Assembly: GCF_002726155.1 (NCBI RefSeq)
Contig: NZ_PBSH01000044.1
Location: forward strand, 1-35,459
Length of the DNA stretch: 35,459 nt
DNA from: Alcanivorax sp.
GTDB taxonomy: Bacteria > Pseudomonadota > Gammaproteobacteria > Pseudomonadales > Alcanivoracaceae
Reading direction: 5' to 3'
Part shown: positions 1 to 8,355 of the stretch, in pieces
How positions within the stretch are numbered: the stretch's first letter is position 1
Layout of the letters: each line of letters starts with the position of its first letter
Made by a program: the position numbers and the translations under genes
Notes under the pieces: model-generated
The model's input: only the letters and a program-made list of their open reading frames with translations
Told to the model about the DNA's origin: nothing
Databases searched by the model: none

Positions 1-12
1 CTAGCGAATTAG

Positions 13-88
13 TGGCGTCCCCTAGGGGAGTCGAACCCCTGTTACCGCCGTGAAAGGGCGGTGTCCTGGGCCACTAGACGAAGGGGAC
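13..88 (-). tRNA. tRNA-Glu (anticodon TTC)
   Basis: Read on the minus strand, this 76-nt stretch folds as a cloverleaf. The 7-bp acceptor stem (GTCCCCT with AGGGGAC) encloses a D arm, an anticodon arm with loop CTTTCAC (anticodon TTC, Glu), and a T arm containing GGTTCGACTCC. The 3' CCA is encoded at 13-15. The window begins just past its 3' end, so further tRNAs could follow outside the window. Confidence 0.95.
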
Positions 89-273
89 CCGGGCTTGACT
101 TGGTACGTCAAAGCGGCGCGTAGAATAGGTATCTGCCGGGCAATCGTCAAGGAAAAATTTTGTCGCAGACCATCATTGACCCGAAAAAGTCATGCTGCTC
201 TAGTAATGGCGCGCTATAACCCTGCCAATTCCATCAAATTGGCGAAAAAACATTCACTTATCGGGAGAGAAGC

Positions 274-927
274 ATGTCCATCAAGTTGTACGGGGCCGCC
301 CTGTCACCTTTCGTCCGCAAGACCCGGGTTGCTCTGGCACTGAAAGGGATCGAGTTCGAATCTGTCCACATTGACCCTAACAACACGCCGGAGGGCTATG
401 AAAAGATCAGCCCGATGAAACGGATTCCTGCGCTGGAAGTGGATGGCCAGTTCCTGGCTGACTCCGCTGCCATTTGTGCCTGGATGGAAAAGACACATCC
501 GGAGCCGGCGCTCTACCCCAGCGATGCCATGGAAATGGGACAAACCATCTGGTTTGAGCGTTTCATCGATTATGACCTGGCCATGCGCTGTACTTTTGCT
601 GTGTTCCGTAACCGCGTGGTCATGCGCTTGCTCGGTAAGGAATGCGATGAAGAAAAGGTACAGCATGCCTTGAGTACAACGATCCCGCCGCTGTTTGCCT
701 ACCTGGACAAGACACTGGACGGCCGTAAATTCCTGGTGGGCGACAGCATGACCGTAGCCGATATTGCCCTGGCCAGCCAGATGGTCAATTTCCGCCATGG
801 TGGCGAAACGATTGACCCGGCGACCTATCCAAACCTGGCCGCACACACTGAGCGCATGCACGCTCTGGCGCCCTTCGCCCAAGCCATCGAGAAAGAAACC
901 GGCTTTATCCAGAAAGTCATGGGGTGA
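274..927 (+). CDS. Glutathione S-transferase family protein
   Basis: A 217-residue protein, the usual length for a soluble GST. Residues 1-80 form the thioredoxin-like N domain: a beta strand (IKLYGAALSPFVRK) with Ser11 in the SPFVRK active-site loop, the cis-proline motif RIPALEVDG, and ADSAAICAW at the glutathione gamma-glutamyl site. The rest is the all-helical C domain with the conserved DSMTVADIALASQM cap motif. It probably conjugates glutathione to electrophiles in the cytoplasm; the substrate cannot be read from sequence. The start is supported by GGGAGAGAAGC just before the ATG. The gene stands alone, after tRNA-Glu on the other strand and before a strong terminator. Confidence 0.9.
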   Translation: MSIKLYGAALSPFVRKTRVALALKGIEFESVHIDPNNTPEGYEKISPMKRIPALEVDGQFLADSAAICAWMEKTHPEPALYPSDAMEMGQTIWFERFIDYDLAMRCTFAVFRNRVVMRLLGKECDEEKVQHALSTTIPPLFAYLDKTLDGRKFLVGDSMTVADIALASQMVNFRHGGETIDPATYPNLAAHTERMHALAPFAQAIEKETGFIQKVMG

Positions 928-974
928 AGCAATTAATAATTAATAACGACGCGTGAAAGCGTATATAAACCTGC

Positions 975-1019
975 AACGCAAGAGGCCGCGCCCAAGCCAT
1001 GGACGCGGCCTCTTGCGTT
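975..1019. terminator. Bidirectional intrinsic terminator between convergent genes
   Basis: A perfect 16-bp inverted repeat (AACGCAAGAGGCCGCG and its complement) separated by 13 nt. It lies between the GST gene and the convergent GDYXXLXY gene. The T-run is short (TTT), so termination would rest mainly on the long GC-rich stem. Confidence 0.75.
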
Positions 1020-1053
1020 TCAAAAGCAGGAAACCTGGATCGCGCGTTATTCA

Positions 1054-1563
1054 CTATTCATTATTAACTGCCTTTGCCTCCACTGTCACCAGCGCAGCCT
1101 TGCCGTTAGGTGCCACACGTACCACCGCCACCGCGCTATCGCGCAACTGTCTCTCCAACGCCAGTGCTTTTTCCTTAGGAGCAAACAACTCCTCAATACC
1201 ATATTTCACGGTACTGCCTGCGCTCCAGGGCTGGCCGGCCACGCGACCCCGAAGGTACAACCCGGTTTCCGGCTCAGTGGCCTGGGGCTCACCGCCCCGC
1301 CACAGCGCTTCATCAGACTGTTTTTCCAGAGGCAAATACACCACATCGCCCGGTCGCAAATCTGACGCTTTCAGGGTGCTGAAGTCATAGCCCAGGCGGG
1401 CATAATTGCCGCGAAACAGATCTCGCGGGTCCACCGGCCGGGTTTCCAGGCGAATTTCCTCACCGACCCACAATGGATAAACCCCGCCGAGGAACACTCC
1501 CGCCATCACCGCGACCTGTAACCCAAGGGCCACCATCAACCCCATCACATGACAGCGCTTCAT
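1054..1563 (-). CDS. GDYXXLXY family protein
   Basis: A 169-residue protein with one N-terminal membrane segment (about residues 8-32) followed by a periplasmic-type domain. The family is named after the motif GDYxxLxY, here FRGNYARLGYDF near residue 50, preceded by the typical RPVDPRDLFRG. The function is not known. Its start overlaps the stop of the upstream DUF2157/DUF4401 gene as ATGA, so translation is probably coupled. These two families are commonly found as a pair, which supports a joint role in the inner membrane; that role is an inference. Confidence 0.85.
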   Translation of the reverse strand: MKRCHVMGLMVALGLQVAVMAGVFLGGVYPLWVGEEIRLETRPVDPRDLFRGNYARLGYDFSTLKASDLRPGDVVYLPLEKQSDEALWRGGEPQATEPETGLYLRGRVAGQPWSAGSTVKYGIEELFAPKEKALALERQLRDSAVAVVRVAPNGKAALVTVEAKAVNNE

Positions 1564-2900
1564 GATTGCCCCTCCCCGGCGGCGGTCTTGCTTACCGCTT
1601 CCTGATTCTGTTGTCGCCGCCAGAAGCGGGCTGCGCCGTATAGCACCGCGGCGGCCACCAGGAACATGGCCGCCGCCCCCAGATAGTCCCCAAACAGATC
1701 CAGATAACGCATCAGCGCCAGCAGCAGTATCAACACAATGCCGCTATAGAAGTATTGGGTCAGCCCGCGCTTGAGACCTTCCTGAATCAGCACAATGGCA
1801 GACAGCAGCGCCAGCAGATTCACCGCCACCACAAACACCCATGCCGCATCCCCAAACGCCGTTTCCGTGGCCCCAAAGGCATGAATACCCAACAATACAA
1901 AGGGCAACAGCATCACCAGCAGGCGGGGGCCACTGGAGCCCAAACGGCGAACGACCACCCACGCAGACGCCAACAGCGCCGCCAGCAACCCGGCCCACAA
2001 CCCCGGATCGGCCAGCCCGACCAGCTCATGCAGATACCCTTCGGAAAACTCCCTGAATGAGAACATCAGCAGCAACAGTAAATAGCCACGCAGTGACCAC
2101 AGCCCCACCAGGCTGCCTGAACGTCGCAGATAATGAGCCTCGCTTTGCGCCGCCCAGTGACTGAAGGCATACAGTAACGCCAGCAAGCCCATGTTCAGGG
2201 ACAGGTGACCGGCTTCAAAATCCGGGCCCCAGCCGTCACCGTACACCCAACCGAGTAGCAGGTTCAGCCAGCTCACCAATACCGCAATAACAACCAGCAA
2301 CAAGCCACCGGAATGCGCCCGCAAGGCAACGGCACCCGCCACGCCCAGAAACAGCACCATGGCCCAGGGCGGTGTGTATTGGCCTTGCGCGCCCATCCAC
2401 AAAAACGCCACCGCCAGCATCAGCAAGGCAAGTAATCGGCTGCGCACCAGCCAGGCCATGGGTGCGACACCCAGCGCCCAATAGAACAGGCCATCCGGGA
2501 AGTGCTCCCCCAGATGATAAATCTGCGCAATCAGCATGATCGAGGCGCCATAACTAATGCCCCCCAGGAACAACCAGCCGCTGCCCTCGCCCTGCTTCAC
2601 ATGGCCCCGGATGCCGATCAGGTTCAGCGTAATGGTGGTGGCGATCAGCCCTAACATGCGTATCGCGCGGGGAATGTCTTCCCAGTTGGCAGAGACCAGC
2701 AACAATATAGCCAGGCCCACAAACAGCAGCGCCACGGTAACCAGCACCTTGTAGGCCAGTGAGCCGTCCGCATCGTCGTCCAGGTGGGTGTCATAGCGAG
2801 CAAGGATCCGGTTGCCCTGCTCCTCGCTGATATCCCCGTCGACCACCCACTGGCGGCATTCGCTTCGCAGCTCACGCCGCAATAAACCAAGAAGTTGCAT
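1560..2900 (-). CDS. DUF2157 and DUF4401 domain multi-pass membrane protein
   Basis: A 446-residue protein. The first 80 residues are a soluble DUF2157 segment (start MQLLGLLRREL, then WVVDGDISEEQGNRILARYD). About a dozen hydrophobic helices follow, and the second half resembles DUF4401. The reading frame is open upstream to 3053, but that extension runs through intergenic repeat sequence. I chose the ATG at 2900, which is preceded by AGGGA at about 6 nt and begins the conserved domain. No enzymatic motif is visible. It forms an overlapping pair with the GDYXXLXY gene downstream. Confidence 0.82.
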   Translation of the reverse strand: MQLLGLLRRELRSECRQWVVDGDISEEQGNRILARYDTHLDDDADGSLAYKVLVTVALLFVGLAILLLVSANWEDIPRAIRMLGLIATTITLNLIGIRGHVKQGEGSGWLFLGGISYGASIMLIAQIYHLGEHFPDGLFYWALGVAPMAWLVRSRLLALLMLAVAFLWMGAQGQYTPPWAMVLFLGVAGAVALRAHSGGLLLVVIAVLVSWLNLLLGWVYGDGWGPDFEAGHLSLNMGLLALLYAFSHWAAQSEAHYLRRSGSLVGLWSLRGYLLLLLMFSFREFSEGYLHELVGLADPGLWAGLLAALLASAWVVVRRLGSSGPRLLVMLLPFVLLGIHAFGATETAFGDAAWVFVVAVNLLALLSAIVLIQEGLKRGLTQYFYSGIVLILLLALMRYLDLFGDYLGAAAMFLVAAAVLYGAARFWRRQQNQEAVSKTAAGEGQS

Positions 2901-3005
2901 GCAAAATCCCTGTGCTTTTTCCCGATCAGACAGCAAGGTGGACGCAAAGGCAATCCATGCGGGTGTTATGGATTCGACGCAACACGCAGAAAAAAGCCAG
3001 CCACC

Positions 3006-3110
3006 GTAGGAGCGGCGCTCGAGCCGCGAACCCGACGAGCCTTGGCGAGGCACATCAGAGGGCGGAAATGCCGCGCTGCGCGCGGTTCGTCCTTCAAGCG
3101 GGACTCCTAC
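3006..3110. repeat. REP/MITE-like element with GTAGGAG ends
   Basis: The element is bounded by GTAGGAG (3006-3012) and its complement CTCCTAC (3104-3110). It contains several short GC-rich hairpins: GCGGCGCTCGAGCCGC, GCCT-TGGCG-AGGC and a GCGG...CCGC pair. It lies between the DUF2157 gene and the ATP-grasp gene and encodes no plausible protein. It resembles the element at 27565-27723, which also begins GTAGGA and carries CGCGGTTCGTC near its right end. Confidence 0.6.
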
Positions 3111-3144
3111 AGCAGCCCGGCAGCGTTTATCGCTTGCCCCCAGA

Positions 3145-4632
3145 TCACACCGGCAAACCGATGCGCTTGGCTTCCAGGCGTCGCAGGAATTCCAGCATCA
3201 CCTGCCGGTACAGGTCTTCACCCAGCCAGGCATCTTCCACCCCCGCATCGATATTAGGGTTGTCGTTCACTTCGATGACCACCACATCGTCGCCGGATTG
3301 CTTCAAGTCCACACCGTACAAGCCGTTGCCCATTAGCCGGGCCGCCTTCAGCGCGGCTTTGAGCACCTTGGGCGGCACCTCCTGCACCGGCAGCGTCCTG
3401 CTGTTGCCGGACGCGGTTTTGCCGCTGCTCTGGTGGTGGTAAATCTGCCAATGCCCCTTGCTCATGAAATACTGGCAAGCAAACAACGGGCGGTGGTTCA
3501 GCACACCAATACGCCAGTCGTAATCGGTGTACATGAACGCCTGTGCCAACACCACCGAGGACTGTTTCAAATAACCGCGCAAGGCCTCTGCCAACGCTTC
3601 ACGGGTGGCCACCTTGCTGATTCCCCGGGAAAAACTGCCATCCGGGATCTTCAGCACCATGGGCAGTTTCAGCTCCGCCACCAGCTGGTCGATCTGGGCG
3701 TCATCGTCGCTGAACACAAACGCAGTCGGTGGCACCGGGACATTATTGGCGTGCATCAGCTCCGCCAGATAAATCTTGTTGGTGCAGCGCAAAATCGAAC
3801 CCGGATCGTCGATCACCACCATGCCTTCCTGCTCCGCCTTGCGGGCAAACTGGTAGGTATGATGATCCAGCGCGGTGGTTTCACGAATAAACAGGCCGTC
3901 GTATTCGCCAAGGCGTGTATACGCGTCACGACCTACCAGATCCACCTTGATGCCCAGCTGCCGTCCTGCACGGATAAAACGCTTCAGGGCAGTCTTGTTG
4001 CTGGGTGGCAACGCCTCTTCGTCGTTGACCAGCATGGCCAGCTCATAGCGGTCGCCACGGCGCCGGCGGGGGTTACGCCACACCCGGGCATTGAATTGCT
4101 CCAGCGCGCGGGCAAAGGCATCTTCTTCTGCCCCTTTCAGCTGTTTCAGGGTCAGCGGTTTCAGTGCCTCGATAGCCCACTGCTCGCGGCGGCGAAAATC
4201 CACCTTCAGCAACGGACACGGTAACTGATCGAAAATCTGCCGCCCCAAATCTGCCAGGCCTTCCTGCTCGGTGTGACCGAAGAACAGCAGCAGGCTGAAA
4301 TGGTCACTGCTACCCCCCTTGCGTTTCATGGCCTTGTCCAGCGCCGCTTCGAACTGGCCGAAATGCAGGCCATAGAGCGCCTTGCGGCTCAGATCATTCA
4401 CCGTGCGCACAGAAGGCAACACACGCTGACCCCGAGCCTCTGCCAGCAACGAGCAATAGTAGCCCGGGCTCAGGTATTTATAGCTGCGGCACAGGTTGAT
4501 CACCTGCACTTTCTTGTCGGTACAGACCGGCTGCTGCGCTTGCAGGTAGTCCTTGGCAGACAACAAATGGCGGGCGGGATAGTAGGCGGCCCAGTCGGCG
4601 GGATCGTCTACCAGAATGATGACCTGACTCAT
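3145..4632 (-). CDS. RimK family ATP-grasp protein with RimK-like N-terminal domain
   Basis: A 495-residue protein. Residues 1 to about 200 match the 'RimK-like ATP-grasp N-terminal' type (MSQVIILVDDPADW). The ATP-grasp fold occupies roughly residues 270-480: LPMVLKIPDGSFSRGISKV is the ATP-binding Lys/Gly-rich loop, and VVVIEVNDNPNID carries the Glu and Asn metal ligands. Enzymes of this fold ligate an amine or amino acid to a carboxylate with ATP; the substrate here is unknown. The well-known RimK adds glutamate to ribosomal protein S6 but is much shorter (about 300 residues). It lies downstream of ccmE on the same strand, after a 170-bp gap with a hairpin, and is probably separately expressed. 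Confidence 0.85.
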   Translation of the reverse strand: MSQVIILVDDPADWAAYYPARHLLSAKDYLQAQQPVCTDKKVQVINLCRSYKYLSPGYYCSLLAEARGQRVLPSVRTVNDLSRKALYGLHFGQFEAALDKAMKRKGGSSDHFSLLLFFGHTEQEGLADLGRQIFDQLPCPLLKVDFRRREQWAIEALKPLTLKQLKGAEEDAFARALEQFNARVWRNPRRRRGDRYELAMLVNDEEALPPSNKTALKRFIRAGRQLGIKVDLVGRDAYTRLGEYDGLFIRETTALDHHTYQFARKAEQEGMVVIDDPGSILRCTNKIYLAELMHANNVPVPPTAFVFSDDDAQIDQLVAELKLPMVLKIPDGSFSRGISKVATREALAEALRGYLKQSSVVLAQAFMYTDYDWRIGVLNHRPLFACQYFMSKGHWQIYHHQSSGKTASGNSRTLPVQEVPPKVLKAALKAARLMGNGLYGVDLKQSGDDVVVIEVNDNPNIDAGVEDAWLGEDLYRQVMLEFLRRLEAKRIGLPV

Positions 4633-4768
4633 GAAAAGCCCTGAACAAAGACGGCACCCGAAGCGGGGCCTGATAAGCGCAAATGTAGGGCCGGAACCGG
4701 GTTGTCAGCAAGAAAAAATTACGGGGTGAAACGAGGGGATCGGCAAACAGACGTGACGACCGTGAGAT

Positions 4769-4795
4769 ACCGGGCTTCGCGGCGCGAAACCCGGT
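4769..4795 (-). terminator. Hairpin directly after ccmE
   Basis: A 12-bp inverted repeat (ACCGGGCTTCGC with one G-T pair) and a 3-nt loop, starting 8 bp beyond the ccmE stop. It lacks a clear T-run in either direction, so it may be a weak or processed 3' end rather than a full intrinsic terminator. Confidence 0.5.
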
Positions 4796-4802
4796 CAGGG
4801 GT

Positions 4803-5291
4803 TTAATACCCGGAAGGAGTATATTCCTTCTCGCCGCCCTTAGGGTCAGCCTTGCTGGCACCCGGGTGGCCGGCTTTTTCCAGTGCGTCCTGCACTTCCG
4901 GCGGCATGTAGGTTTCATCATGCTTGGCCAGCACTTCCTCGGCTTCAAAGCGAGTCCGGCTCACCAGCGTGCCATTGGCCACAATGCCCTGCCCTTCGCG
5001 AAACAGGTCCGGCAGGATGCCCTGATAATGCACGGTGAAACGCCCCTTGCCATCGGTAAGCCCGAAGGTAACGTCCAGGGTTTCCGGGTTACGGATGACC
5101 GTACCGGGCTCCACCAGGCCACCCACACGCATCTGGGCATCCAGCGGGGCTTCCCCTGCGGCAATCTGCTGGGGTGTGTAGAACAGATTGATGTTCTGAC
5201 GCAGCGCATAAAACATCAGGCCGCAGGCAATGCCCAGCCCGATCAGAACGGCGAGTACCACCAAAAGACGCTGCTTACGTACCGGATTCAT
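4803..5291 (-). CDS. ccmE: Cytochrome c maturation heme chaperone CcmE
   Basis: About 162 residues with one N-terminal membrane anchor ([21 protein letters not shown]) and a periplasmic beta-barrel. CcmE takes heme from CcmC covalently and passes it to the CcmF/H ligase. The defining motif [13 protein letters not shown] is present; its His (about residue 124) is the covalent heme ligand and the following Tyr is the axial ligand. Two ATGs are adjacent; GAGGT fits the second (5291) better than the first (5294). The gene overlaps the end of ccmD by 17 bp. It is the last ccm gene of this cluster. Confidence 0.95.
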   Translation of the reverse strand: MNPVRKQRLLVVLAVLIGLGIACGLMFYALRQNINLFYTPQQIAAGEAPLDAQMRVGGLVEPGTVIRNPETLDVTFGLTDGKGRFTVHYQGILPDLFREGQGIVANGTLVSRTRFEAEEVLAKHDETYMPPEVQDALEKAGHPGASKADPKGGEKEYTPSGY

Positions 5292-5529
5292 CATCTACCT
5301 CAGGTTTATGCTCAGTGTGTTGCTGGCGGCGTTGCTTCTCTTGAGCCTGTTGTTTTGCCATCGCCTCAAGTCGCCACTGCCGCGCCAGCGTTTGGCGCAC
5401 CTGTCCCTGTCCGCGTATTGCCAGCACCATGCTGGCACCAATCAGGAGCGCGCTGATTCCGTAGGCGCTCCAGACATAAAAACCGTGTTTCCCCATGGCC
5501 AGAAAATCGGCAACGCTGTCAAAGTACAT
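5275..5529 (-). CDS. ccmD: Heme exporter accessory protein CcmD
   Basis: An 84-residue protein with one membrane helix ([21 protein letters not shown]) preceded by the family's typical [12 protein letters not shown], followed by a charged, Gln/Arg-rich cytoplasmic tail. CcmD helps release holo-CcmE from the CcmABC complex. The frame is open to a GTG at 5544, but I chose the ATG at 5529, which has GGGGGG about 7 nt upstream and lies one base past the ccmC stop. The tail is longer than in many CcmD proteins, which is common for this poorly conserved subunit. Confidence 0.9.
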   Translation of the reverse strand: MYFDSVADFLAMGKHGFYVWSAYGISALLIGASMVLAIRGQGQVRQTLARQWRLEAMAKQQAQEKQRRQQHTEHKPEVDDESGT

Positions 5530-5530
5530 A

Positions 5531-6289
5531 CTATTGCCCCCCACCCTTCACCAGCTTGCGCACCCACTTGCTGCGCCGCTCGCGCCACACCACTTCGGTG
5601 CGTGCACGTACCAGTACATTGACCGCATACAGCAGCCAGGTTCCCAGCATGCTGATCAACAGCGGGTATTTCATGGCAGGGTTGATGGTGGATTCTCCCA
5701 CCAGTTTCAGAGTCGACCCCTGATGCAGGGTCTGCACCCATTCCACCGAATATTTCACGATGATCACATTGATCACCCCCACCATGGCCAGCAAACCGGC
5801 GGCACGGGCCGCCTGGCGCGGGTCGCGGATCACGTTTTGCAGGGCAATCACACCCACGTACATGAACAGCAGAATCAGCATGGAGGTCATACGGGCATCC
5901 CATTGCCAGTAGGTGCCCCAGGTGGGCTTGCCCCACAGCGCACCGGTAGCCAGGGAAATGGCAGCCAGCGCCGCCCCGAAAGGCGCAATGGCCTTCATCA
6001 TCACTTCGGCCATCTTCATTCGCCAGACCACAGCCACCAGACCCGCCACGCCCATGGCCACGTAGCCCATCAGCGCACCGCTGGACGCCGGCACATGAAT
6101 AAAGATGATCCGGTAACTGTTGCCCTGCTGATAATCACTGGGGGCAAACGCCAGCCCCCAGACGATGCCCACGGTAAACACCAACAACGCGATGGGCGTC
6201 AGCCACGGCAGTAGCGCAGAACTGAACGTATAGAAGTAACGCGGCGAACCGAGCATGTGGTACCAGCGTTTTATCGTTTGCCAAACCAT
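5531..6289 (-). CDS. ccmC: Heme transporter CcmC
   Basis: A 252-residue inner-membrane protein with six hydrophobic helices. It contains the tryptophan-rich heme-handling motif WGKPTWGTYWQWDARMTS and histidines in the flanking periplasmic loops (FIHVPASSGA, and the loop near LHQGSTLKLVGESTI). CcmC attaches heme to CcmE. The order ccmB-ccmC-ccmD is standard, and ccmD begins one base after this stop. A 64-bp gap with a small hairpin separates it from ccmB. Confidence 0.95.
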   Translation of the reverse strand: MVWQTIKRWYHMLGSPRYFYTFSSALLPWLTPIALLVFTVGIVWGLAFAPSDYQQGNSYRIIFIHVPASSGALMGYVAMGVAGLVAVVWRMKMAEVMMKAIAPFGAALAAISLATGALWGKPTWGTYWQWDARMTSMLILLFMYVGVIALQNVIRDPRQAARAAGLLAMVGVINVIIVKYSVEWVQTLHQGSTLKLVGESTINPAMKYPLLISMLGTWLLYAVNVLVRARTEVVWRERRSKWVRKLVKGGGQ

Positions 6290-6330
6290 TCAGACACCTA
6301 CCTTCACCTAGCGACCTTCAATAACGCCCT

Positions 6331-6347
6331 CTTTCCCTTCGGGAAAG
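6331..6347 (-). other. Short hairpin between ccmB and ccmC
   Basis: CTTTCCC and GGGAAAG flank a TTC loop in the 64-bp gap between ccmB and ccmC, the widest gap in an otherwise abutting or overlapping gene chain. It could be an mRNA processing or stability element. There is no T-run, so I do not call it a terminator. Confidence 0.4.
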
Positions 6348-6353
6348 GTGCGC

Positions 6354-7022
6354 TTAATTCCCGGAACTGATCTTCAAACCTGCGGCCACCGCCAATGGTC
6401 CCAGGCTCACCGTCAGGGCCAGCAAAGCCCCAAGGATAGCCAGGATGCCATTCACCGCACCGCCATCGACTGCGGCACTGACCGCCCCGGCGCCAAAAAT
6501 CAGCACCGGAATGTACAGCGGCAACACCAACACCGCCAACAGAATCCCCCCCCGATTCAGGCCCACGGTGAGCGCCGCACCGATGGCGCCGATAATGGTC
6601 AGCGCCGGGGTCCCCAACAGCAAACTCAGCATCACTGTACCCAGCACCCCATCAGGCAGCTGCAGCATATGCGCCAGCACTGGGGAGATCAGCACCAGCG
6701 GCAAACCGGTCAGCAGCCAGTGCGCCAGCAGTTTGGCACTCACTGGCACCACCGCCATCACCGGCGCGGTGAGCAGCAATTCCAGCACGCCGCTTTCCTG
6801 GTCGCGCCGGAACAGGCCATCCAGCGACAGCATCACCGCCAGCAACGCCGCCACCCAGAGTACGCCGGGAGCCACCAGCGCCAGCAGTTCCGGTTTCGGC
6901 GAAATCGCCAACGGAAACAGGCTGATCACCATCACAAAGAAAAACAGCGGATTGATGATTTCTGCCGGGCTACGCCATAACACCAATAATTCCCGGACCA
7001 GGGCCGCACGAAATACGCTCAT
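6354..7022 (-). CDS. ccmB: Heme exporter membrane subunit CcmB
   Basis: A 222-residue protein with about six membrane helices. The start MSVFRAALVRELLVLWRSPAEIINPLFFFVMV is typical of CcmB, as is the FRRDQESGVLELLLTAPV segment. With CcmA it forms the ABC transporter part of the CcmABCD complex, which uses ATP to release heme-loaded CcmE. Its ATG overlaps the ccmA stop (ATGA), so the two subunits are translationally coupled. Confidence 0.95.
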   Translation of the reverse strand: MSVFRAALVRELLVLWRSPAEIINPLFFFVMVISLFPLAISPKPELLALVAPGVLWVAALLAVMLSLDGLFRRDQESGVLELLLTAPVMAVVPVSAKLLAHWLLTGLPLVLISPVLAHMLQLPDGVLGTVMLSLLLGTPALTIIGAIGAALTVGLNRGGILLAVLVLPLYIPVLIFGAGAVSAAVDGGAVNGILAILGALLALTVSLGPLAVAAGLKISSGN

Positions 7023-7672
7023 GGCTGCCCCCCTTCCGTCACTTCCGCCTGCCCGTGGGCCAGATGCAGTTGCCGCACGCCATCGCCAACCTGATGGTGG
7101 GAGGTATAGATCACCAGCGCGCCGGCCTGCGCCGCCTGCTGGATCTGCTGGTCCAGCGCCGCCACCCCATCCTGGTCGATGGCGGTATAAGGCTCATCCA
7201 GCACCCACACGGCCTTGTGCTCCAGCCACAGGCGCGCCAGCGCAATACGGCGCTTTTGCCCGGCGGACAAGTGCGCCGCCGGCACATCTTCAAAACCTTG
7301 CAAGCCCACCGCCGCCAGCGCCGCCATGGGGTCGCCTCCCTGCTCGCTTAACGCGCAGGCGTAACGCAAGTTCTCCAGTGGATTGAGCTCTTCACGTACC
7401 CCTGGCTGGTGACCCAGGTAGAGTAATTCCTGTTGCCATTGAGGTTGCCACCACTGGCATACGCCTTCATAGAAGCCGTGCAGCCCCACCAGAATGCGTA
7501 ACAACGTGGTTTTGCCGGCACCGTTGGCGCCGGTGATCTGCCAGATTTCACCGGCCGATGCGGTCAAGCTCAAACCGCTGAACAACAGCCGGTCATCGCG
7601 CTCACAGCTAAGCTGCTCCAGCACAAGCCGGGGGGCGGTTTCGGCATCAGAATGGGTGGATGGCTGGCTCAA
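7019..7672 (-). CDS. ccmA: Heme exporter ATP-binding subunit CcmA
   Basis: A 217-residue ABC ATPase. Walker A is GANGAGKTT, the signature is LSAGQKRR, Walker B is VWVLDEPYTA and the switch histidine is in YTSHH. It drives the CcmABCD complex. The frame is open to an ATG at 7738, but that extension is not conserved-looking and lacks a ribosome binding site. I chose the TTG at 7670-7672, preceded by a perfect AGGGAG at 6 nt, which gives the usual family length. It is the first gene of the ccm cluster and is divergent from the lipocalin gene, so its promoter should lie in 7673-7782. Confidence 0.92.
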   Translation of the reverse strand: MSQPSTHSDAETAPRLVLEQLSCERDDRLLFSGLSLTASAGEIWQITGANGAGKTTLLRILVGLHGFYEGVCQWWQPQWQQELLYLGHQPGVREELNPLENLRYACALSEQGGDPMAALAAVGLQGFEDVPAAHLSAGQKRRIALARLWLEHKAVWVLDEPYTAIDQDGVAALDQQIQQAAQAGALVIYTSHHQVGDGVRQLHLAHGQAEVTEGGQP

Positions 7673-7782
7673 ATCGGGCTCCCTAAAACAGCGCCGAAGT
7701 ATAGCACGACAGTTCAAAACGGGCTTGATCGCCAGCAAGAAGCCGATAGCCTGTAGCTAGTGCCACCCCAGAGGAGACATCG

Positions 7783-8355
7783 ATGTTCGTAACCCACACT
7801 GCCCGTGCCATCCGATTCCTGTCCATCATGCTGATCAGCGGGGTCCTGGCCGCCTGTGGCGGCGACAAGCCTCTGGCCACGGTGGACCAGGTAGATCTGC
7901 AACGCTATGCCGGCACCTGGTATGAAATCGCCCGCCTGCCGCAATGGTTTCAGCGCGACTGCTACGACTCCACCGCCACCTACAGCCCCAATGACGATGG
8001 CACTATCAAGGTGGTGAACCGTTGCCAGCGCGAAGGCGACGAAGCCAGTGAAGCCGAAGGCACCGCGCGCATTGTCCCCGATTCCGGCAATGCCAAGCTG
8101 AAAGTGCGCTTTGATAACTGGGTATCGAAACTGATTCCCACCATTACCGAAGGCAACTACTGGATAATCGCCCTGGATAAGGACTACCAGACGGTGGTGA
8201 TCGGCGAACCCAGCCGCGAATATCTGTGGATACTGGCGCGCCAGCCGGAGCTCAACGATGACCAGTACCAGGCACTGGTGCAGGTGGCCGAGGACAAGGG
8301 CTTTCCGGTAGATCAGCTGGAACGCAACCGCACCCTGCGCCCCGGTAAGCCGTAA
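7783..8355 (+). CDS. Lipocalin family outer-membrane lipoprotein (Blc-like)
   Basis: A 190-residue precursor with a lipoprotein signal peptide ending in VLAAC (lipid-modified Cys about residue 25). The lipocalin signature YAGTWYEIARLPQWFQRDC includes the invariant Gly-x-Trp. The repeated strands and the closing LARQPELNDDQYQALVQ segment match bacterial Blc. Blc-type lipocalins bind fatty acids or lysophospholipids in the envelope. GAGGAGAC sits just before the ATG. Its stop overlaps the next start (TAATG), so the DUF4279 gene is probably co-translated. Confidence 0.92.
   Translation: MFVTHTARAIRFLSIMLISGVLAACGGDKPLATVDQVDLQRYAGTWYEIARLPQWFQRDCYDSTATYSPNDDGTIKVVNRCQREGDEASEAEGTARIVPDSGNAKLKVRFDNWVSKLIPTITEGNYWIIALDKDYQTVVIGEPSREYLWILARQPELNDDQYQALVQVAEDKGFPVDQLERNRTLRPGKP

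Noticed and set aside
2901..3053. 51-residue N-terminal extension of the DUF2157 protein
   Set aside because: It runs into the GTAGGAG repeat element and has no ribosome binding site; the ATG at 2900 starts the conserved domain.
7673..7738. 22-residue N-terminal extension of CcmA
   Set aside because: The TTG at 7672 has a perfect AGGGAG at 6 nt and gives the usual length.
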